DNA of 64,000 nucleotides from Goodfellowiella coeruleoviolacea (GTDB lineage Bacteria > Actinomycetota > Actinomycetes > Mycobacteriales > Pseudonocardiaceae): assembly GCF_024171785.1 (NCBI RefSeq), contig NZ_JAMTCK010000012.1:1-64000 (forward strand). Reading direction: 5' to 3'. This document shows, piece by piece, positions 27,279 through 36,815 of the stretch (within the stretch, counting starts at the first letter, position 1; the number at the start of each line of letters is the position of its first letter). The position numbers and the translations under genes are program-made. The notes beneath the pieces were generated by a model, which was given only the letters and a program-made list of their open reading frames with translations, did not search any database and was not told the origin of the DNA.

Positions 27279-27308
27279 TTGCCTTTGTCGCTGCCCACCC
27301 CGTAGGGT
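27279..27308 (+). promoter_or_regulatory. Putative promoter of initiator tRNA copy 1
   Basis: TTGCCT (27279-27284), an 18-bp spacer and TAGGGT (27303-27308) lie 13 bp before the tRNA. The equivalent region of the second copy is different sequence with only a -10-like TAAGCT, so the two copies seem to have separate promoters. Confidence 0.5.
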
Positions 27309-27320
27309 TACCCCTGTCAA

Positions 27321-27394
27321 CGCGGGGTGGAGCAGCTCGGTAGCTCGCTGGGCTCATAACCCAGAGGTCGCAGGTTCGAATCCTGTCCCCGCTA
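27321..27394 (+). tRNA. Initiator tRNA-fMet (CAT), copy 1
   Basis: 74 nt without encoded CCA. Anticodon CAT in a stem with three G-C pairs (GGG/CCC), and an unpaired C1/U72 acceptor end: both are initiator hallmarks, C1/U72 being the form usual in actinobacteria. The following bases are CTA, so CCA must be added enzymatically. Confidence 0.97.
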
Positions 27395-27400
27395 CTAGTA

Positions 27401-27444
27401 ACGGTGTCCCCGGAACCAATCGGTTCCGGGGACACCGTCGTTTT
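27401..27444 (+). terminator. Intrinsic terminator after tRNA-fMet copy 1
   Basis: Perfect 17-bp stem (27401-27417 with 27422-27438), loop AATC, then CG and TTTT. Confidence 0.93.
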
Positions 27445-27709
27445 CGGCCCAAATTGGTGTGGTGGCCAGCTGGGGCGCTCGCGTGGTGAATGGTGGCCGG
27501 TGCGCCACCGGGTGTGCGGTACGGGTGCGGCGGGTGTGTGCGTGGTGTGTGTGCGGCGGGCCGGCCAGGGGTGCGAGGCGGTGTGCCGGGAGGTGCCGGG
27601 GCCGGAGCGGCCCACCCGGTGGGAAAACCGCCGTTGAACAGCGGAAATGGTGGTTTGTGGGGGGTGGTGAGAATGGGGTCGCGAAGTGTAGTAAGCTTGT
27701 ACATGTCAA

Positions 27710-27783
27710 CGCGGGGTGGAGCAGCTCGGTAGCTCGCTGGGCTCATAACCCAGAGGTCGCAGGTTCGAATCCTGTCCCCGCTA
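27710..27783 (+). tRNA. Initiator tRNA-fMet (CAT), copy 2
   Basis: Identical to copy 1 over all 74 nt. The identity extends over 134 bp (27315-27448 against 27704-27837) with a single difference, so this is a recent tandem duplication of tRNA plus terminator. Confidence 0.97.
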
Positions 27784-27789
27784 CTAGTA

Positions 27790-27833
27790 ACGGTGTCCCC
27801 GGAGCCAATCGGTTCCGGGGACACCGTCGTTTT
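27790..27833 (+). terminator. Intrinsic terminator after tRNA-fMet copy 2
   Basis: Same stem as after copy 1 (27790-27806 with 27811-27827); the one A to G change at 27804 turns an A-U into a G-U pair, so the hairpin is kept. TTTT follows. Confidence 0.9.
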
Positions 27834-28322
27834 CGGCGAAAGAACCAGGGCTACCCGGTGCCGGTGAACCGCGGGCGCGGGGCGGAGATGTCCGTGCCGG
27901 GTGCTGCGGGGGCTGTTGCGGCTGCCGTGGCGGGCGTACCGGCCGGCCGAGGCGGGAGTGGCCGGGGCCGGGGCTGGCGGACCGTGCGGCGGCGCCAGGC
28001 CGGCGGGTGACCGCGCGCTGGGGAGTTGGGCGCTGGGGAGTTGGGCCTGGGAAGTTGGGCCTGGGGGAGCCGAGCGCTGGAAGAGGGGCGCTGAGGGGGT
28101 GGTGGGCGCTGGGCGCGACGCGGGAAACGGTGCGCGGGGTGCGGACCGGGCGGCGAGACCAGGCGGTGAGACCGGGCGGGCGCTGGGACCGGGTGGACCG
28201 TTCCGGTGCGACGGGCCGCCGGCGAGTCCGGGGCTGCGGAGAACGAGCGGAGCGGGGCCGCCGGGGACGGCTGGGCGGGCTGAGTGGTCCTGGGTGCGTC
28301 GTCCCCGGCTGCCACGTGCCCG
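27834..28322. other. GC-rich intergenic region, no gene supported
   Basis: Strongly G-skewed sequence with a tandem repeat at 28017-28060 (unit GCTGGGGAGTTGGGC twice exactly, then a 14-bp variant). Long reading frames here are low-complexity Arg/Pro/Gly shadows without ribosome sites. Confidence 0.6.
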
Positions 28323-28520
28323 CTAGTCCATCATCTTCTCCGCCCAGTACTGCGCGCACGTCAGGGAGCAGACCCGCCCGTCGCCCATGGCCGCGCGGTG
28401 CCGGCGGATCTGCTTGCCGCAGACCACGCACTCGTCCTTGCCGCTCTGCGCGGGGATGTTTCCGCTGGCCCATGCGCGGGCACTGTGGACTGCCTTCTGT
28501 CCGGGCCACTTGATGCTCAC
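28323..28520 (-). CDS. Small zinc-finger-like protein
   Basis: Protein of 65 aa from GTG 28520, with GGAGG 7 bp upstream. Cysteines CVVCGKQ and CSLTCAQYWAEKM are arranged as in a small treble-clef or zinc-ribbon protein. Its start overlaps the stop of the preceding ORF in a GTGA, so the two are likely translated together. Family not recognised. Confidence 0.7.
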   Translation of the reverse strand: MSIKWPGQKAVHSARAWASGNIPAQSGKDECVVCGKQIRRHRAAMGDGRVCSLTCAQYWAEKMMD

Positions 28521-28675
28521 GGGTGCACCTCCGCATCGGATTCGGTCGCGATTGCGTCCAGGCGGGCCGGCGCCGACGGCAACGGCGGCGGTGGGGACGC
28601 CCGCCCGGGGCAATCGTCGCAGCGCCGAACGCCTTGACCAGAGGGCGCGGCGAGAATCACTGGTTTGCGGGACAA
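28517..28675 (-). CDS. Small hypothetical protein coupled to the zinc-finger protein
   Basis: Protein of 52 aa from TTG 28675, chosen because AAAGGAG lies 6 bp upstream. It contains one CxxC (RRCDDCPGR) and a Pro-rich stretch; its stop overlaps the next start (GTGA). An upstream GTG at 28816 would lengthen it to 99 aa. Small and without homologue known to me; the coupling and ribosome site are the main support. Confidence 0.42.
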   Translation of the reverse strand: MSRKPVILAAPSGQGVRRCDDCPGRASPPPPLPSAPARLDAIATESDAEVHP

Positions 28676-29082
28676 AAAGACTCCTTTGTCCGCCAGGAAT
28701 GACTGCGCCTGGTGAGATTTTGTTCCGGCCACAGGGCCGTTCGGGTTAGCCGCGGCGATGTTGTCGCGGTTCTCACCCGGATTGCTGCCACCTGGAGCAA
28801 ACCGTCGCCCGTTCACGGTCCACAGTTGTGCCTTCGCACCAAAAAGCCTGCCTCACCAGGGACTTGTTCGATCCGACAGGCCTGTCGCGTGAGCAGGCAA
28901 CAGCGGTGCTGGCAACCGCGCGGCCAGGAAGGTGACCGGCGGCGGATCGAATGTCCACACGGCGACATGGCGCTTTGCGTTGAGCCGCTTGGACTAGCGC
29001 TCGCTAACCCGTGATCAGCCACAATGGACAGATACCTAGACCACTGTGGACAGCCGCGCAAAGTCGTGGCACGGTGGGTAAC
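28676..29082. other. Intergenic region upstream of the PadR regulator
   Basis: No gene supported. Two TGGACAG direct repeats (around 29023 and 29046) flank GATACCTAGACC just ahead of the PadR-family start, a possible operator or promoter zone. Confidence 0.35.
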
Positions 29083-29583
29083 GTGTCAGAGCTGAACGCA
29101 ACCGCAGCCGCACTCCTCGGGCTGCTGCACGACGGACCCAAGACCGGCGGCCAGCTTGTCGCGGAGGCGGGGGAGCGCTTCGGCGCGTTCTTCAGCGTCA
29201 CCCGCAGTCAGGTGTACCGCGAGCTTCCCGCACTCGCTGAGAACGGGTTGTTGCGCCTGGGCAAGCAGGGTCCTCGGTCGAGCCAGCAGTACGTGCTCAC
29301 CGCGGCGGGCAAGAAGGCGTTCAAGTCCTGGTTGGTCAGTGAGCCAGGACCGGACCACCTGCGGAGCCCGCTGATCCTGCGCCTGGTGCACGCCAACTCG
29401 CTCACCGCCAAGCAGCGGAGCGCGCTGGTGACCTCCGCCCGCGAGGCCTACACCGCCGAACTGGACGCGGCCAAGACCGCGGTCAAGGCGGCTGAGGACC
29501 CGTACGCCAAGGCGGTGGCCGAGTTCGGGCAGGCGCACGTGCGAGCCGTGCTCAAGCTGCTGGACGCGATCCCCGTCGACTGA
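29083..29583 (+). CDS. PadR family transcriptional regulator
   Basis: Protein of 166 aa from GTG 29083. The N-terminal winged helix reads [42 protein letters not shown], in short the PadR pattern of LLxGPxxGxxL then S-x-x-Q-V-Y-R-E-L; the wing is [18 protein letters not shown]. The C-terminal helices serve dimerisation. No obvious efflux partner is adjacent; prfB follows 83 bp downstream. Regulates an unknown gene, possibly itself. Confidence 0.9.
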   Translation: MSELNATAAALLGLLHDGPKTGGQLVAEAGERFGAFFSVTRSQVYRELPALAENGLLRLGKQGPRSSQQYVLTAAGKKAFKSWLVSEPGPDHLRSPLILRLVHANSLTAKQRSALVTSAREAYTAELDAAKTAVKAAEDPYAKAVAEFGQAHVRAVLKLLDAIPVD

Positions 29584-29666
29584 AGGCCCGGGCGAATGCG
29601 CCCATCGGACCCCGACCGGATGACCGCCGCCCCGTTCGGCGGCGGTCTGACGTACCCTTCTGCGCC

Positions 29667-30773
29667 GTGAACCCAGACGTTGAAGCAGACCTCAACCGGC
29701 TCTCCGCGACCCTGGGAAACGTCGAGGCTGTGATGGATCTGGACGCCCTGCGCGCCCAGATCGCCGAGCTGGAGGAGCAGGCCGCTCGGCCCGACCTCTG
29801 GGACGACCAGGAGAAGGCCCAGAAGGTGACCAGCCAGCTCGCCCACAAGCAGGGCGAGCTGCGCCGGGTGGCCGACCTGCGCCAGCGCCTCGACGACCTG
29901 ACGGTGCTCTACGAGCTGGCCGAGGCCGAGAACGACGAGTCCAGCCTGGTCGAGGCGGACGCGGAGCGGGAGAAGCTGCGGTCGGACATCTCCTCGCTGG
30001 AGGTCCGGACGCTGCTGTCCGGCGAGTACGACGAGCGTGACGCCCTGGTCACGGTGCGCGCTGAGGCCGGTGGCGTGGACGCCGCCGACTTCGCCGAGAT
30101 GCTCATGCGGATGTACGCCCGCTGGGCGGAACGGCACGGCTACCAGGTGGACGTCTACGACACCTCCTACGCGGAGGAGGCGGGCATCAAGTCGGCCACC
30201 TTCCGCGTGCACGCCCCCTACGCCTACGGCACGCTCTCGGTGGAGCAGGGCACCCACCGGCTGGTGCGCATCTCGCCGTTCGACAACCAGGGGCGGCGGC
30301 AGACCTCGTTCGCCGGCGTCGAGGTGGTGCCGGTGGTGGAGCAGACCGACCACATCGACATCGACGAGAAGGACCTGCGGATCGACGTGTACCGCTCGTC
30401 CGGCCCGGGCGGCCAGGGCGTGAACACCACCGACTCCGCGGTGCGCATCACCCACCTGCCGACCGGCATCGTGGTCTCCTGCCAGAACGAGCGGTCCCAG
30501 TTGCAGAACAAGGCCACGGCCATGGCGGTGCTGCAGGCCAAGCTGCTCGACCGCAAGCGCCAGGAGGAGCAGGAGTGGCGCGACTCGCTCAAGGACGCCG
30601 GGTCGAGCTGGGGCAACCAGATGCGCTCCTACGTGCTGCACCCCTACCAGATGGTCAAGGACCTGCGGACCGAGTACGAGGTGGGCAACCCGAGCGCGGT
30701 GCTCGACGGCGACATCGATCAGTTCATCGAGGCGGGGATCCGTTGGCGCAGGCAGCACGCCCAGGCCAACTGA
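29667..30773 (+). CDS. prfB: Peptide chain release factor 2
   Basis: Protein of 368 aa from GTG 29667. Recognises UGA and UAA stops and releases the peptide on the ribosome. The codon-recognition SPF motif lies in [12 protein letters not shown], and the GGQ motif in [16 protein letters not shown], with Gln at residue 250. The gene is read in one frame: there is no programmed frameshift of the E. coli type, as usual in actinobacteria. It heads the conserved block prfB-ftsE-ftsX-smpB. Confidence 0.97.
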   Translation: MNPDVEADLNRLSATLGNVEAVMDLDALRAQIAELEEQAARPDLWDDQEKAQKVTSQLAHKQGELRRVADLRQRLDDLTVLYELAEAENDESSLVEADAEREKLRSDISSLEVRTLLSGEYDERDALVTVRAEAGGVDAADFAEMLMRMYARWAERHGYQVDVYDTSYAEEAGIKSATFRVHAPYAYGTLSVEQGTHRLVRISPFDNQGRRQTSFAGVEVVPVVEQTDHIDIDEKDLRIDVYRSSGPGGQGVNTTDSAVRITHLPTGIVVSCQNERSQLQNKATAMAVLQAKLLDRKRQEEQEWRDSLKDAGSSWGNQMRSYVLHPYQMVKDLRTEYEVGNPSAVLDGDIDQFIEAGIRWRRQHAQAN

Positions 30774-30847
30774 GCCGACGGGCGGCGGTCGTGGGCCGAC
30801 CGGGCGAGACCGAGCCTTAACAACACCCAACGGTAGACTCGCCGCTC

Positions 30848-31537
30848 GTGATTCGGCTCGAACACGTTTCCAAGGTCTACAAGACCTCAACCCGTCCGGC
30901 TCTCGACGATGTGTCGGTCGAAGTGGGCAAGGGTGAGTTCGTGTTCCTCATTGGCCCTTCCGGGTCGGGGAAGTCGACCTTCCTGCGGCTGCTGCTGCGT
31001 GAGGAGGTGCCGTCGAAGGGACGCGTGTACGTGTCCAACTTCGACGTCGCCCGAATGGCCCGGCGCAGGATTCCGCGCCTGCGCCAGTCCATTGGGTGCG
31101 TGTTCCAGGACTTCCGGCTGCTGGTGAACAAGACGGTGGCGGAGAACGTCGCCTTCGCGCTGGAGGTGATCGGCAAGCCCAGGCACACCATCCGCAAGGT
31201 GGTTCCCGAGGTGCTGCAGTTGGTCGGCCTGGAGAGCAAGGCCGACCGCATGCCGCACGAACTGTCCGGTGGTGAGCAGCAGCGGGTCGCCATCGCCAGG
31301 GCGTTCGTGAACCGCCCGCTGGTGCTGCTCGCCGACGAGCCGACCGGAAACCTGGACCCCGACACGAGCCAGGACATCATGCTGCTGCTGGAGCGGATCA
31401 GCCGCACCGGCACCACCATCCTGATGGCCACCCACGACCATTCCATCGTGGACTCGATGCGACGCCGGGTCGTGGAACTCAGCATGGGCCGGGTCATCCG
31501 CGACGACGCCAGAGGTGTGTACGGCGTGGGCCGCTGA
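30848..31537 (+). CDS. ftsE: Cell division ATP-binding protein FtsE
   Basis: Protein of 229 aa from GTG 30848. ABC ATPase: Walker [10 protein letters not shown] (~37-45), Q-loop in CVFQDFRLL, signature [14 protein letters not shown], Walker [13 protein letters not shown] and switch His in [10 protein letters not shown]. With FtsX it forms the membrane complex that activates peptidoglycan hydrolases (RipC-type in mycobacteria) at the septum. Confidence 0.97.
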   Translation: MIRLEHVSKVYKTSTRPALDDVSVEVGKGEFVFLIGPSGSGKSTFLRLLLREEVPSKGRVYVSNFDVARMARRRIPRLRQSIGCVFQDFRLLVNKTVAENVAFALEVIGKPRHTIRKVVPEVLQLVGLESKADRMPHELSGGEQQRVAIARAFVNRPLVLLADEPTGNLDPDTSQDIMLLLERISRTGTTILMATHDHSIVDSMRRRVVELSMGRVIRDDARGVYGVGR

Positions 31538-31691
31538 GGCGTCCCCGCCGGGACGCCGCACGCGCGTGGCGATGACGGGCCGGCGACGACCAACACCGGC
31601 GGCGGTCCACCGGTCCAGCTGAGGTTTCTCACCCGCTCCACCCGCTCCGCTCCACCCCCTTTGCCCCCAACTCCAAGGAACGCCGACCCCG

Positions 31692-32594
31692 ATGCGCGCA
31701 AGCTTCGTGTTCAGCGAGGTCCTCACCGGTCTTCGCCGGAATATCACGATGACCATCGCGATGATCCTCACGACCGCGATCTCGCTCGGCCTGCTCGGCG
31801 GTGGCCTGCTCATCGTGCGAACCATCGACAAGATGCAGGACATCTACTACGACAAGGTCGAGGTCGCGGTCTACCTGACCGACGAGGTCAGTGCGAACGA
31901 CAAGGAATGCACCCAGCAGCCCTGCGCCGGGCTGCGCAGCCAGATCGAGCAGACCTCCGGTGTGGACACGGTCACCTACGAGAACCGCGACCAGGTCTAC
32001 GAGCGGTTCAAGCAGATGTTCCAGGCCCAGCCCGAGCTGCTCGACCTCACCCGGCCCGAGTCGCTGCCCGCGACCATCCGGGTCAAGCTGGACGACCCGG
32101 AGCGCTCGGACGTGCTGATCAAGGCGTTCGAGGGCCAGCAGGGCGTGAAGAAGATCGACGACCAGGGCACCCTGCTGAGCCGCCTGTTCGACGTGCTCAA
32201 CGGTGTGCGCAACGGCGCGTTCGCGATCGCGCTGGTGCAGGCGCTGGCCGCGCTGCTGCTGATCTCCAACACCATCCAGGTCTCGGCGTACACGCGGCGG
32301 ACCGAGGTCGGCATCATGCGGCTGGTCGGCGCGACCAGGTGGTACACCCAGCTGCCGTTCCTCATCGAGGCGGTGGTGGCCGGCCTGATCGGCGCGATCC
32401 TGGCCGTGGTCGGCCTGGGACTGGCCAAGACGTTCTTCTTGGACAGTGCGCTGGCCGGACCGATCAAGTCGGGCATCATCCCCGCGGTCGACTTCCTCGA
32501 CATCCTCTACGTCTCGCCCTACCTGTTCCTGGTGGCGGCGGGGATCTCGGCGATCACCGGCTACGTCACCCTGCGGATGTACGTGCGGCTGTGA
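31692..32594 (+). CDS. ftsX: Cell division membrane protein FtsX
   Basis: Protein of 300 aa. One N-terminal membrane segment (MTIAMILTTAISLGLLGGGL), an extracellular domain (~50-165) with two cysteines (KECTQQPCAG) that may form a disulfide, and three C-terminal segments with the FtsX core RRTEVGIMRLVGATRWY. Partner of FtsE, 154 bp downstream of it. Confidence 0.97.
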   Translation: MRASFVFSEVLTGLRRNITMTIAMILTTAISLGLLGGGLLIVRTIDKMQDIYYDKVEVAVYLTDEVSANDKECTQQPCAGLRSQIEQTSGVDTVTYENRDQVYERFKQMFQAQPELLDLTRPESLPATIRVKLDDPERSDVLIKAFEGQQGVKKIDDQGTLLSRLFDVLNGVRNGAFAIALVQALAALLLISNTIQVSAYTRRTEVGIMRLVGATRWYTQLPFLIEAVVAGLIGAILAVVGLGLAKTFFLDSALAGPIKSGIIPAVDFLDILYVSPYLFLVAAGISAITGYVTLRMYVRL

Positions 32595-32678
32595 CGGGGT
32601 GGCGGATCGTGGCAAGTGGACGGTCGGGCGCGGCTCGCCCGGGCAATTTCGCTGGCCGGCTCACGTAGAGTTGACGAC

Positions 32679-33155
32679 ATGGTGAAGGAACGTGGTCAGA
32701 AGGTGATCGTGTCGAACCGCAGGGCGCGACACGACTACACGATCCTCGACACCTACGAGGCCGGGGTGGCACTGGTCGGCACCGAGGTGAAGAGCCTGCG
32801 CGCGGGCCGGGCGTCGCTGGCCGACGCCTTCGCCACGGTCGACGACGGCGAGGTCTGGCTGCGTGGCCTGCACATCCCCGAGTACGAGCGGGGCACCTGG
32901 ACCAACCACGAGCCGCGCCGCACCCGCAAGCTGTTGCTGCACCGCAAGGAGATCCTCCGGCTGATCGGCAAGACCAGGGAGAGCGGTCTGAGCCTGGTCC
33001 CGCTGTCCATGTACTTCAAGGACGGCAAGGTCAAGGTGGAGATCGCCCTGGCCAAGGGCAAGAAGGCCTATGACAAGCGCCAGGCACTGGCCAGGCGGGA
33101 CGCCGACCGCGAGATGGCCAAGGTGCGTGGCCGGGCCCTCAAGGGCAGGTACTGA
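32679..33155 (+). CDS. smpB: SsrA-binding protein SmpB
   Basis: Protein of 158 aa from ATG 32679. Signatures: [40 protein letters not shown] and the basic C-terminal tail [17 protein letters not shown]. Binds tmRNA and brings it to stalled ribosomes. Its RNA partner ssrA lies 2.0 kb downstream, separated by a reverse-strand acyltransferase gene. Confidence 0.97.
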   Translation: MVKERGQKVIVSNRRARHDYTILDTYEAGVALVGTEVKSLRAGRASLADAFATVDDGEVWLRGLHIPEYERGTWTNHEPRRTRKLLLHRKEILRLIGKTRESGLSLVPLSMYFKDGKVKVEIALAKGKKAYDKRQALARRDADREMAKVRGRALKGRY

Positions 33156-33163
33156 CCGCGCCC

Positions 33164-34633
33164 TCACGAGCTGAGGTGACGAGTTGACGGCGCCCCGGTC
33201 CACCACGGGCCGGGGCGCCGTGCTGTGTCGGTCCGGCCGGGGCTGGTGGTGTGCCGCGCGGCCAGTCGGGTCAGGCCCAGGCCGGCCAGCAGCACGGCCA
33301 CCCACGGCACCGCGCCGGTGGTGAGCAGGGCGAGCAGGCCGGGCCGGGACGGCGGGGCGAACCCGAACGCGGCCAGGCCGAGCAGGCCGACGGCCAGCAG
33401 CACCGCGCCGGTCACCAGCAGCGGCACGTGGACGGCGCCCGCGCGGGCCGGTCGAGCGGTCCCGGTCGCCTCGACCCGGCCGAACACCCGCACCAGCCCC
33501 AGCAGCACGACCAGCGCGGCGGCCAGCCACAGCGGGGCGGTCAGCAGCCAGAGCGGCCCGCCCGGGGTGGGGGTGGGGTAGCCGAGGCCGACCACGGTCA
33601 GGCCGCCGACGACCACCAGCGCGGACATGTGCCACAGGTACACGGTCATGCTGCGTGCCGCGAGCACCCGCAGCACCGCCCGCACCCGTCGGCGACCGGC
33701 CAGCGCCACCAGCCACCGCCGGCCGAGCAGCACCAGGCCGAACTGGCCGACGCCCAGGGTGAGCAGGCACAGCGTCGGCGGGGCCATGTTCGACACCGGC
33801 GCGCCCGGCATGCCGATCATGCTGGTGGGGTAGGGCCCGAAGGTCACCAGCGCGGCGGTGGCGGCGAACCCGCCGACGGCCAGGGCGGCGCAGCCCCGCC
33901 AGGTCAGCCGGGTGAACGCGCCGTCGGCGTAGGCGATGCCGACCTGGTGCACGGCCAGCCACACGACGAGCGCGTTGGCGAACCCGGCCAGGCCGGCCAC
34001 CCCGGCGAAGCGCAGCCCGTCCACCAGGCCGGCCAGCAGCGCGAGCACGGGCAGCGCGGCCAGCCCGAACCGCTGGTGCGCGGCCACGGCGAGCGGGGTG
34101 GCCAGCACCGCGGCCAGGTACACCACCAGGAACCACAGCAGTTGCGCGACCGTGGCCGCGGCCAGCCGCACGGGCTGCTCGGGCAGGCCCAGGGCCAGCA
34201 GCAGGTGGGGCAGGGGCAGCCACACGGCGATCAGCGGCAGCACCGGCACGGCCAACCGGTGGACCCGGGTGGCCAGCCACGGGCCGGCCGCGGCGTAGCC
34301 GGCGGGGGTGCCCGGCCGGGCGGTGCGGGTCAGGTGGGTGCGTGCCAGGTGGGTGCGATACGACAGCGCGTTGGCCGCGCCGCCGGCCAGGAACACCAGT
34401 GGCATCACCTGGCCCAGCCAGGTCAGCACCCACCAGCCCGGGGTGCTCAGCGCGTTGCCGGTGACCAGCTGGCCGTGCTCCACGCTCAGCACGGGCATCA
34501 GCCAGTGCTGGAACACGACCAGGGCGATCGCCAGCACCCGGATCAGGTCGATCAGGGGGTCTCGGGCACTGGCCCTCGGGTGCTGGGCTGGTCCGGTGGT
34601 GGTGTGCGTCGACGCGGTGGTCGTGGTGGGCAA
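33164..34633 (-). CDS. Acyltransferase-3 family integral membrane protein
   Basis: Protein of 489 aa from TTG 34633, supported by CCGGAGG 5 bp upstream. After a Thr-rich N-terminus comes RDPLIDLIRVLAIALVVFQHW, the acyltransferase-3 start with the catalytic-type His, then about ten membrane segments. Such enzymes O-acylate glycans, lipids or antibiotics; the substrate is unknown. It interrupts the usual smpB-ssrA neighbourhood and ends 8 bp past the convergent smpB stop. Confidence 0.82.
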   Translation of the reverse strand: MPTTTTASTHTTTGPAQHPRASARDPLIDLIRVLAIALVVFQHWLMPVLSVEHGQLVTGNALSTPGWWVLTWLGQVMPLVFLAGGAANALSYRTHLARTHLTRTARPGTPAGYAAAGPWLATRVHRLAVPVLPLIAVWLPLPHLLLALGLPEQPVRLAAATVAQLLWFLVVYLAAVLATPLAVAAHQRFGLAALPVLALLAGLVDGLRFAGVAGLAGFANALVVWLAVHQVGIAYADGAFTRLTWRGCAALAVGGFAATAALVTFGPYPTSMIGMPGAPVSNMAPPTLCLLTLGVGQFGLVLLGRRWLVALAGRRRVRAVLRVLAARSMTVYLWHMSALVVVGGLTVVGLGYPTPTPGGPLWLLTAPLWLAAALVVLLGLVRVFGRVEATGTARPARAGAVHVPLLVTGAVLLAVGLLGLAAFGFAPPSRPGLLALLTTGAVPWVAVLLAGLGLTRLAARHTTSPGRTDTARRPGPWWTGAPSTRHLSS

Positions 34634-35161
34634 GGCGGCCTCCGGCTGTGGTGGGTTCCACAGCCAGCCTTGCGGCTCTGACCTGGGAAAACAGCGGTGC
34701 TAGCCGGTGTTCCGCAGCGGGTGGCAGCACCCGTGACGGGGGTGGGGCCAGGCCTACCCGGGCAGCGTCGGCCCAGGTGGCGGCGGGTGTGCGGGGTGGG
34801 AGCGGCCGGGCGGGCGGACCGCGGTGGGCGGCGGGTTGTTCGCCGTGAAGGCCACACCCCCGCCCTCCCAGGGGGGCGACCCCTGAGTCAGCCTATCGGC
34901 GGCACCAGGGCGGGGCCAGGGTCGTCGCTGGCCTGTGGACAACTGCGGAACCTGTGGATGACGGACTTGACACGGGCCGGAACCGGACGGCCGGCGTGCG
35001 CCGGTAAATGGAATGAAGTGAGCGGGTGGGAGCGTTACCCTGACAGCGCCTGGCGGCCCGCGGGACCGACCAGCCGGTCACGCCGTGCGCGTGGCGGGTC
35101 GGCGGAATGATCTGGTGGGCTCGGGCGTTATAGTGAACGTGGTGTTGTCCACCATCCACCA
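34634..35161. other. Intergenic region with the ssrA promoter
   Basis: TATAGT at 35129-35134 is a good -10 element 27 bp before tmRNA; the -35 is weak. A G/C-rich hairpin (CAGGGG / CCCCTG around 34868-34895) and TGTGGACAA (34934-34942), a DnaA-box-like nonamer, also occur. No gene supported. Confidence 0.5.
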
Positions 35162-35531
35162 GGGGGTGAACGGTTTCGACTCTGGACGTTGAGTCAGGGG
35201 AAGCGTGCAGGTGCAGGCGAGAGACCACCTTCAAGCGTCATCGCAAACCAATAAGCGCCAAGGTTAGTAACCAGCGCGAGTTCGCCCTCGCCGCCTGAGC
35301 GAGTGCGACTCTGTCGGCCCGGGGGCGCCTCCGCCCCGGTTCGCCGGCATCAGCTAGGAGGCTCACCGCCAGTCTCGGTCGCGGAGACTGAACGGGACAT
35401 TCACAGCGACTGGGCCCGTCACACCGGCTTGTCCGCGTGACCGGTGGGGCCGAGTAGAGACACAGCGGACTGCGCACGGAGAAGTCCTGGTGAGGCGACA
35501 GAGGACCCGGGTTCGATTCCCGGCACCTCCA
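35162..35531 (+). ncRNA. ssrA: Transfer-messenger RNA (tmRNA)
   Basis: About 370 nt. The ends pair as a tRNA-Ala-like acceptor: GGGGGTG at 35162-35168 with CACCTCC at 35524-35530, giving a G3-U70 pair, and the T-arm reads GGGTTCGATTCCC. The 5' consensus GGTTTCGACTCTGG is present. The tag frame is GCC 35257 to TGA 35296-35298, encoding AKVSNQREFALAA, ending in the ALAA degron recognised by ClpXP. CCA is not encoded. Works with SmpB to rescue stalled ribosomes. Confidence 0.96.
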
Positions 35532-35540
35532 CCCACGGAT

Positions 35541-35592
35541 GAGCGAGGTGGGTTCGCGAACAGCGCGAGCCCACCTCGCTCTCGTTGTTTTC
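35541..35592 (+). terminator. Intrinsic terminator of ssrA
   Basis: 12-bp stem (35541-35552 with 35570-35581), with further pairing in the loop, followed by a T-rich tail ending in TTTTT (35588-35592). Confidence 0.88.
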
Positions 35593-35684
35593 CGGCTCGT
35601 TGTCGCCGCGGGGGTGGTTGTCCACCCACGTTGGTGGGTAACGTCGAGGCTGGTGTGCCTGGTGCGAGTTCACCTGGGGGCCTG

Positions 35685-36785
35685 ATGAGCCGGTGGCTGC
35701 GCGTGTTGGCGGTGGTCGCGCTGGTGGTGTGTGGGGCCGTCGGGGTCGGCGTGGGAGCGCCGGCACTGGCCGAGGACACCGGGGGCGCACCCGGCGCGGA
35801 CCAGCCCGTGCCGGTGATCCCCGTGCCGGTGATCTACGACAGCGACGTGGACGTCGACGACGCCATGACGATCGCCTACCTGTGCCAGGAGCACGAACAG
35901 CGGCGGATCGACCTGCGCGCGGTCACCGTCACCAACAACGGCTTCGGGTTGCCCGGCAGGGCGCTGACGCACGTCCGCGGCCTGCTCGCCCGGTGCGGGC
36001 TGCCGGACGTGCCCGTGGCCGAGGGCGCGGACGAGGTGGTGCACGCGGCCCCGGCCGAGACGCGGGAGGCGGTGGAGGCGGTGTTGACCGGCGCGCTGGC
36101 CGACGCCGCCGTCCCGTCGCGGCCGGGTGCGGTGAACGCCGCCCAGCTCATCCGGCACGTCCTCGCCACCGCACCGCGCGCGGTCACCGTGCTGGCCACC
36201 GGGTCGATGAGCAACCTGGCCGCGGCGCTGCGCGCGGGTGGTGACCGGGTGGCGGAGCGGATCGGGCGGCTGCACGTGATGGGCGGGGCGATCGGCGTGC
36301 CCGGCAACCTGTACGGGTCGGCGCTGCCCGGGTTCGACAACTCGCAGGAGTTCAACATGTGGCTCGACCCGGCCGCGGCGCGCGCGGTGTTCCAGGCGGT
36401 GCCGCCGGGCGTGCTGCGCCTGGTGCCGCTGGACGCCACCAACCACGTCCCGATGACCCAGTCCTATGTGGATGAACTCGGGGCGGATCAGCGCACGCCC
36501 GGCGGCCGGCTGGTGCACGCGCTGCTGACCCAGCCGGCCATGGTCGAGATGATCCGCGAGGGCGGGATGTACTGGTGGGACGCGCTCACCGCGGTCACCG
36601 CGCTGCGCCACGAGGACGCCGGCCAGCTGGTCCGGTTCCACGACCTGCGGCTGGACGTGGTGCTGGACGGCGTGCAGTCCGGACGCACGAGGGTGACGCC
36701 CGACGGTAGGTGGGCCCGGGTGGCGTTGACAGCCGATCGGGGGCTGTTCGAACGCATCTTCCGCGACGCGCTCAATGGTCGATGA
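35685..36785 (+). CDS. Exported nucleoside hydrolase
   Basis: Protein of 366 aa from ATG 35685. A signal peptide (RWLRVLAVVALVVCGAVGV..., likely cut after APALA) is followed by the nucleoside hydrolase calcium site YDSDVDVDDAMT (DxDxxxDD; the usual T and G are replaced by S and D), the loop VLATGSMSNLAAAL, HVMGGAI and EFNMWLDPAAA. It would cleave ribonucleosides to base and sugar outside the cytoplasm, unusual for a mostly cytosolic family; the changed first motif leaves activity to be confirmed. Confidence 0.85.
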   Translation: MSRWLRVLAVVALVVCGAVGVGVGAPALAEDTGGAPGADQPVPVIPVPVIYDSDVDVDDAMTIAYLCQEHEQRRIDLRAVTVTNNGFGLPGRALTHVRGLLARCGLPDVPVAEGADEVVHAAPAETREAVEAVLTGALADAAVPSRPGAVNAAQLIRHVLATAPRAVTVLATGSMSNLAAALRAGGDRVAERIGRLHVMGGAIGVPGNLYGSALPGFDNSQEFNMWLDPAAARAVFQAVPPGVLRLVPLDATNHVPMTQSYVDELGADQRTPGGRLVHALLTQPAMVEMIREGGMYWWDALTAVTALRHEDAGQLVRFHDLRLDVVLDGVQSGRTRVTPDGRWARVALTADRGLFERIFRDALNGR

Positions 36786-36815
36786 CTCAGCGTGGCAGGG
36801 CGATACGTTGCGTGA

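Noticed and set aside
27784-28536. 250-codon reverse frame after the second initiator tRNA
   Set aside because: It runs through the terminator and is Pro/Arg low complexity; the small ORFs at 28323-28675 in another frame have ribosome sites and cysteine motifs.
29667-30773. Programmed frameshift in prfB
   Set aside because: The gene is open in a single frame from start to stop, so no frameshift is needed.
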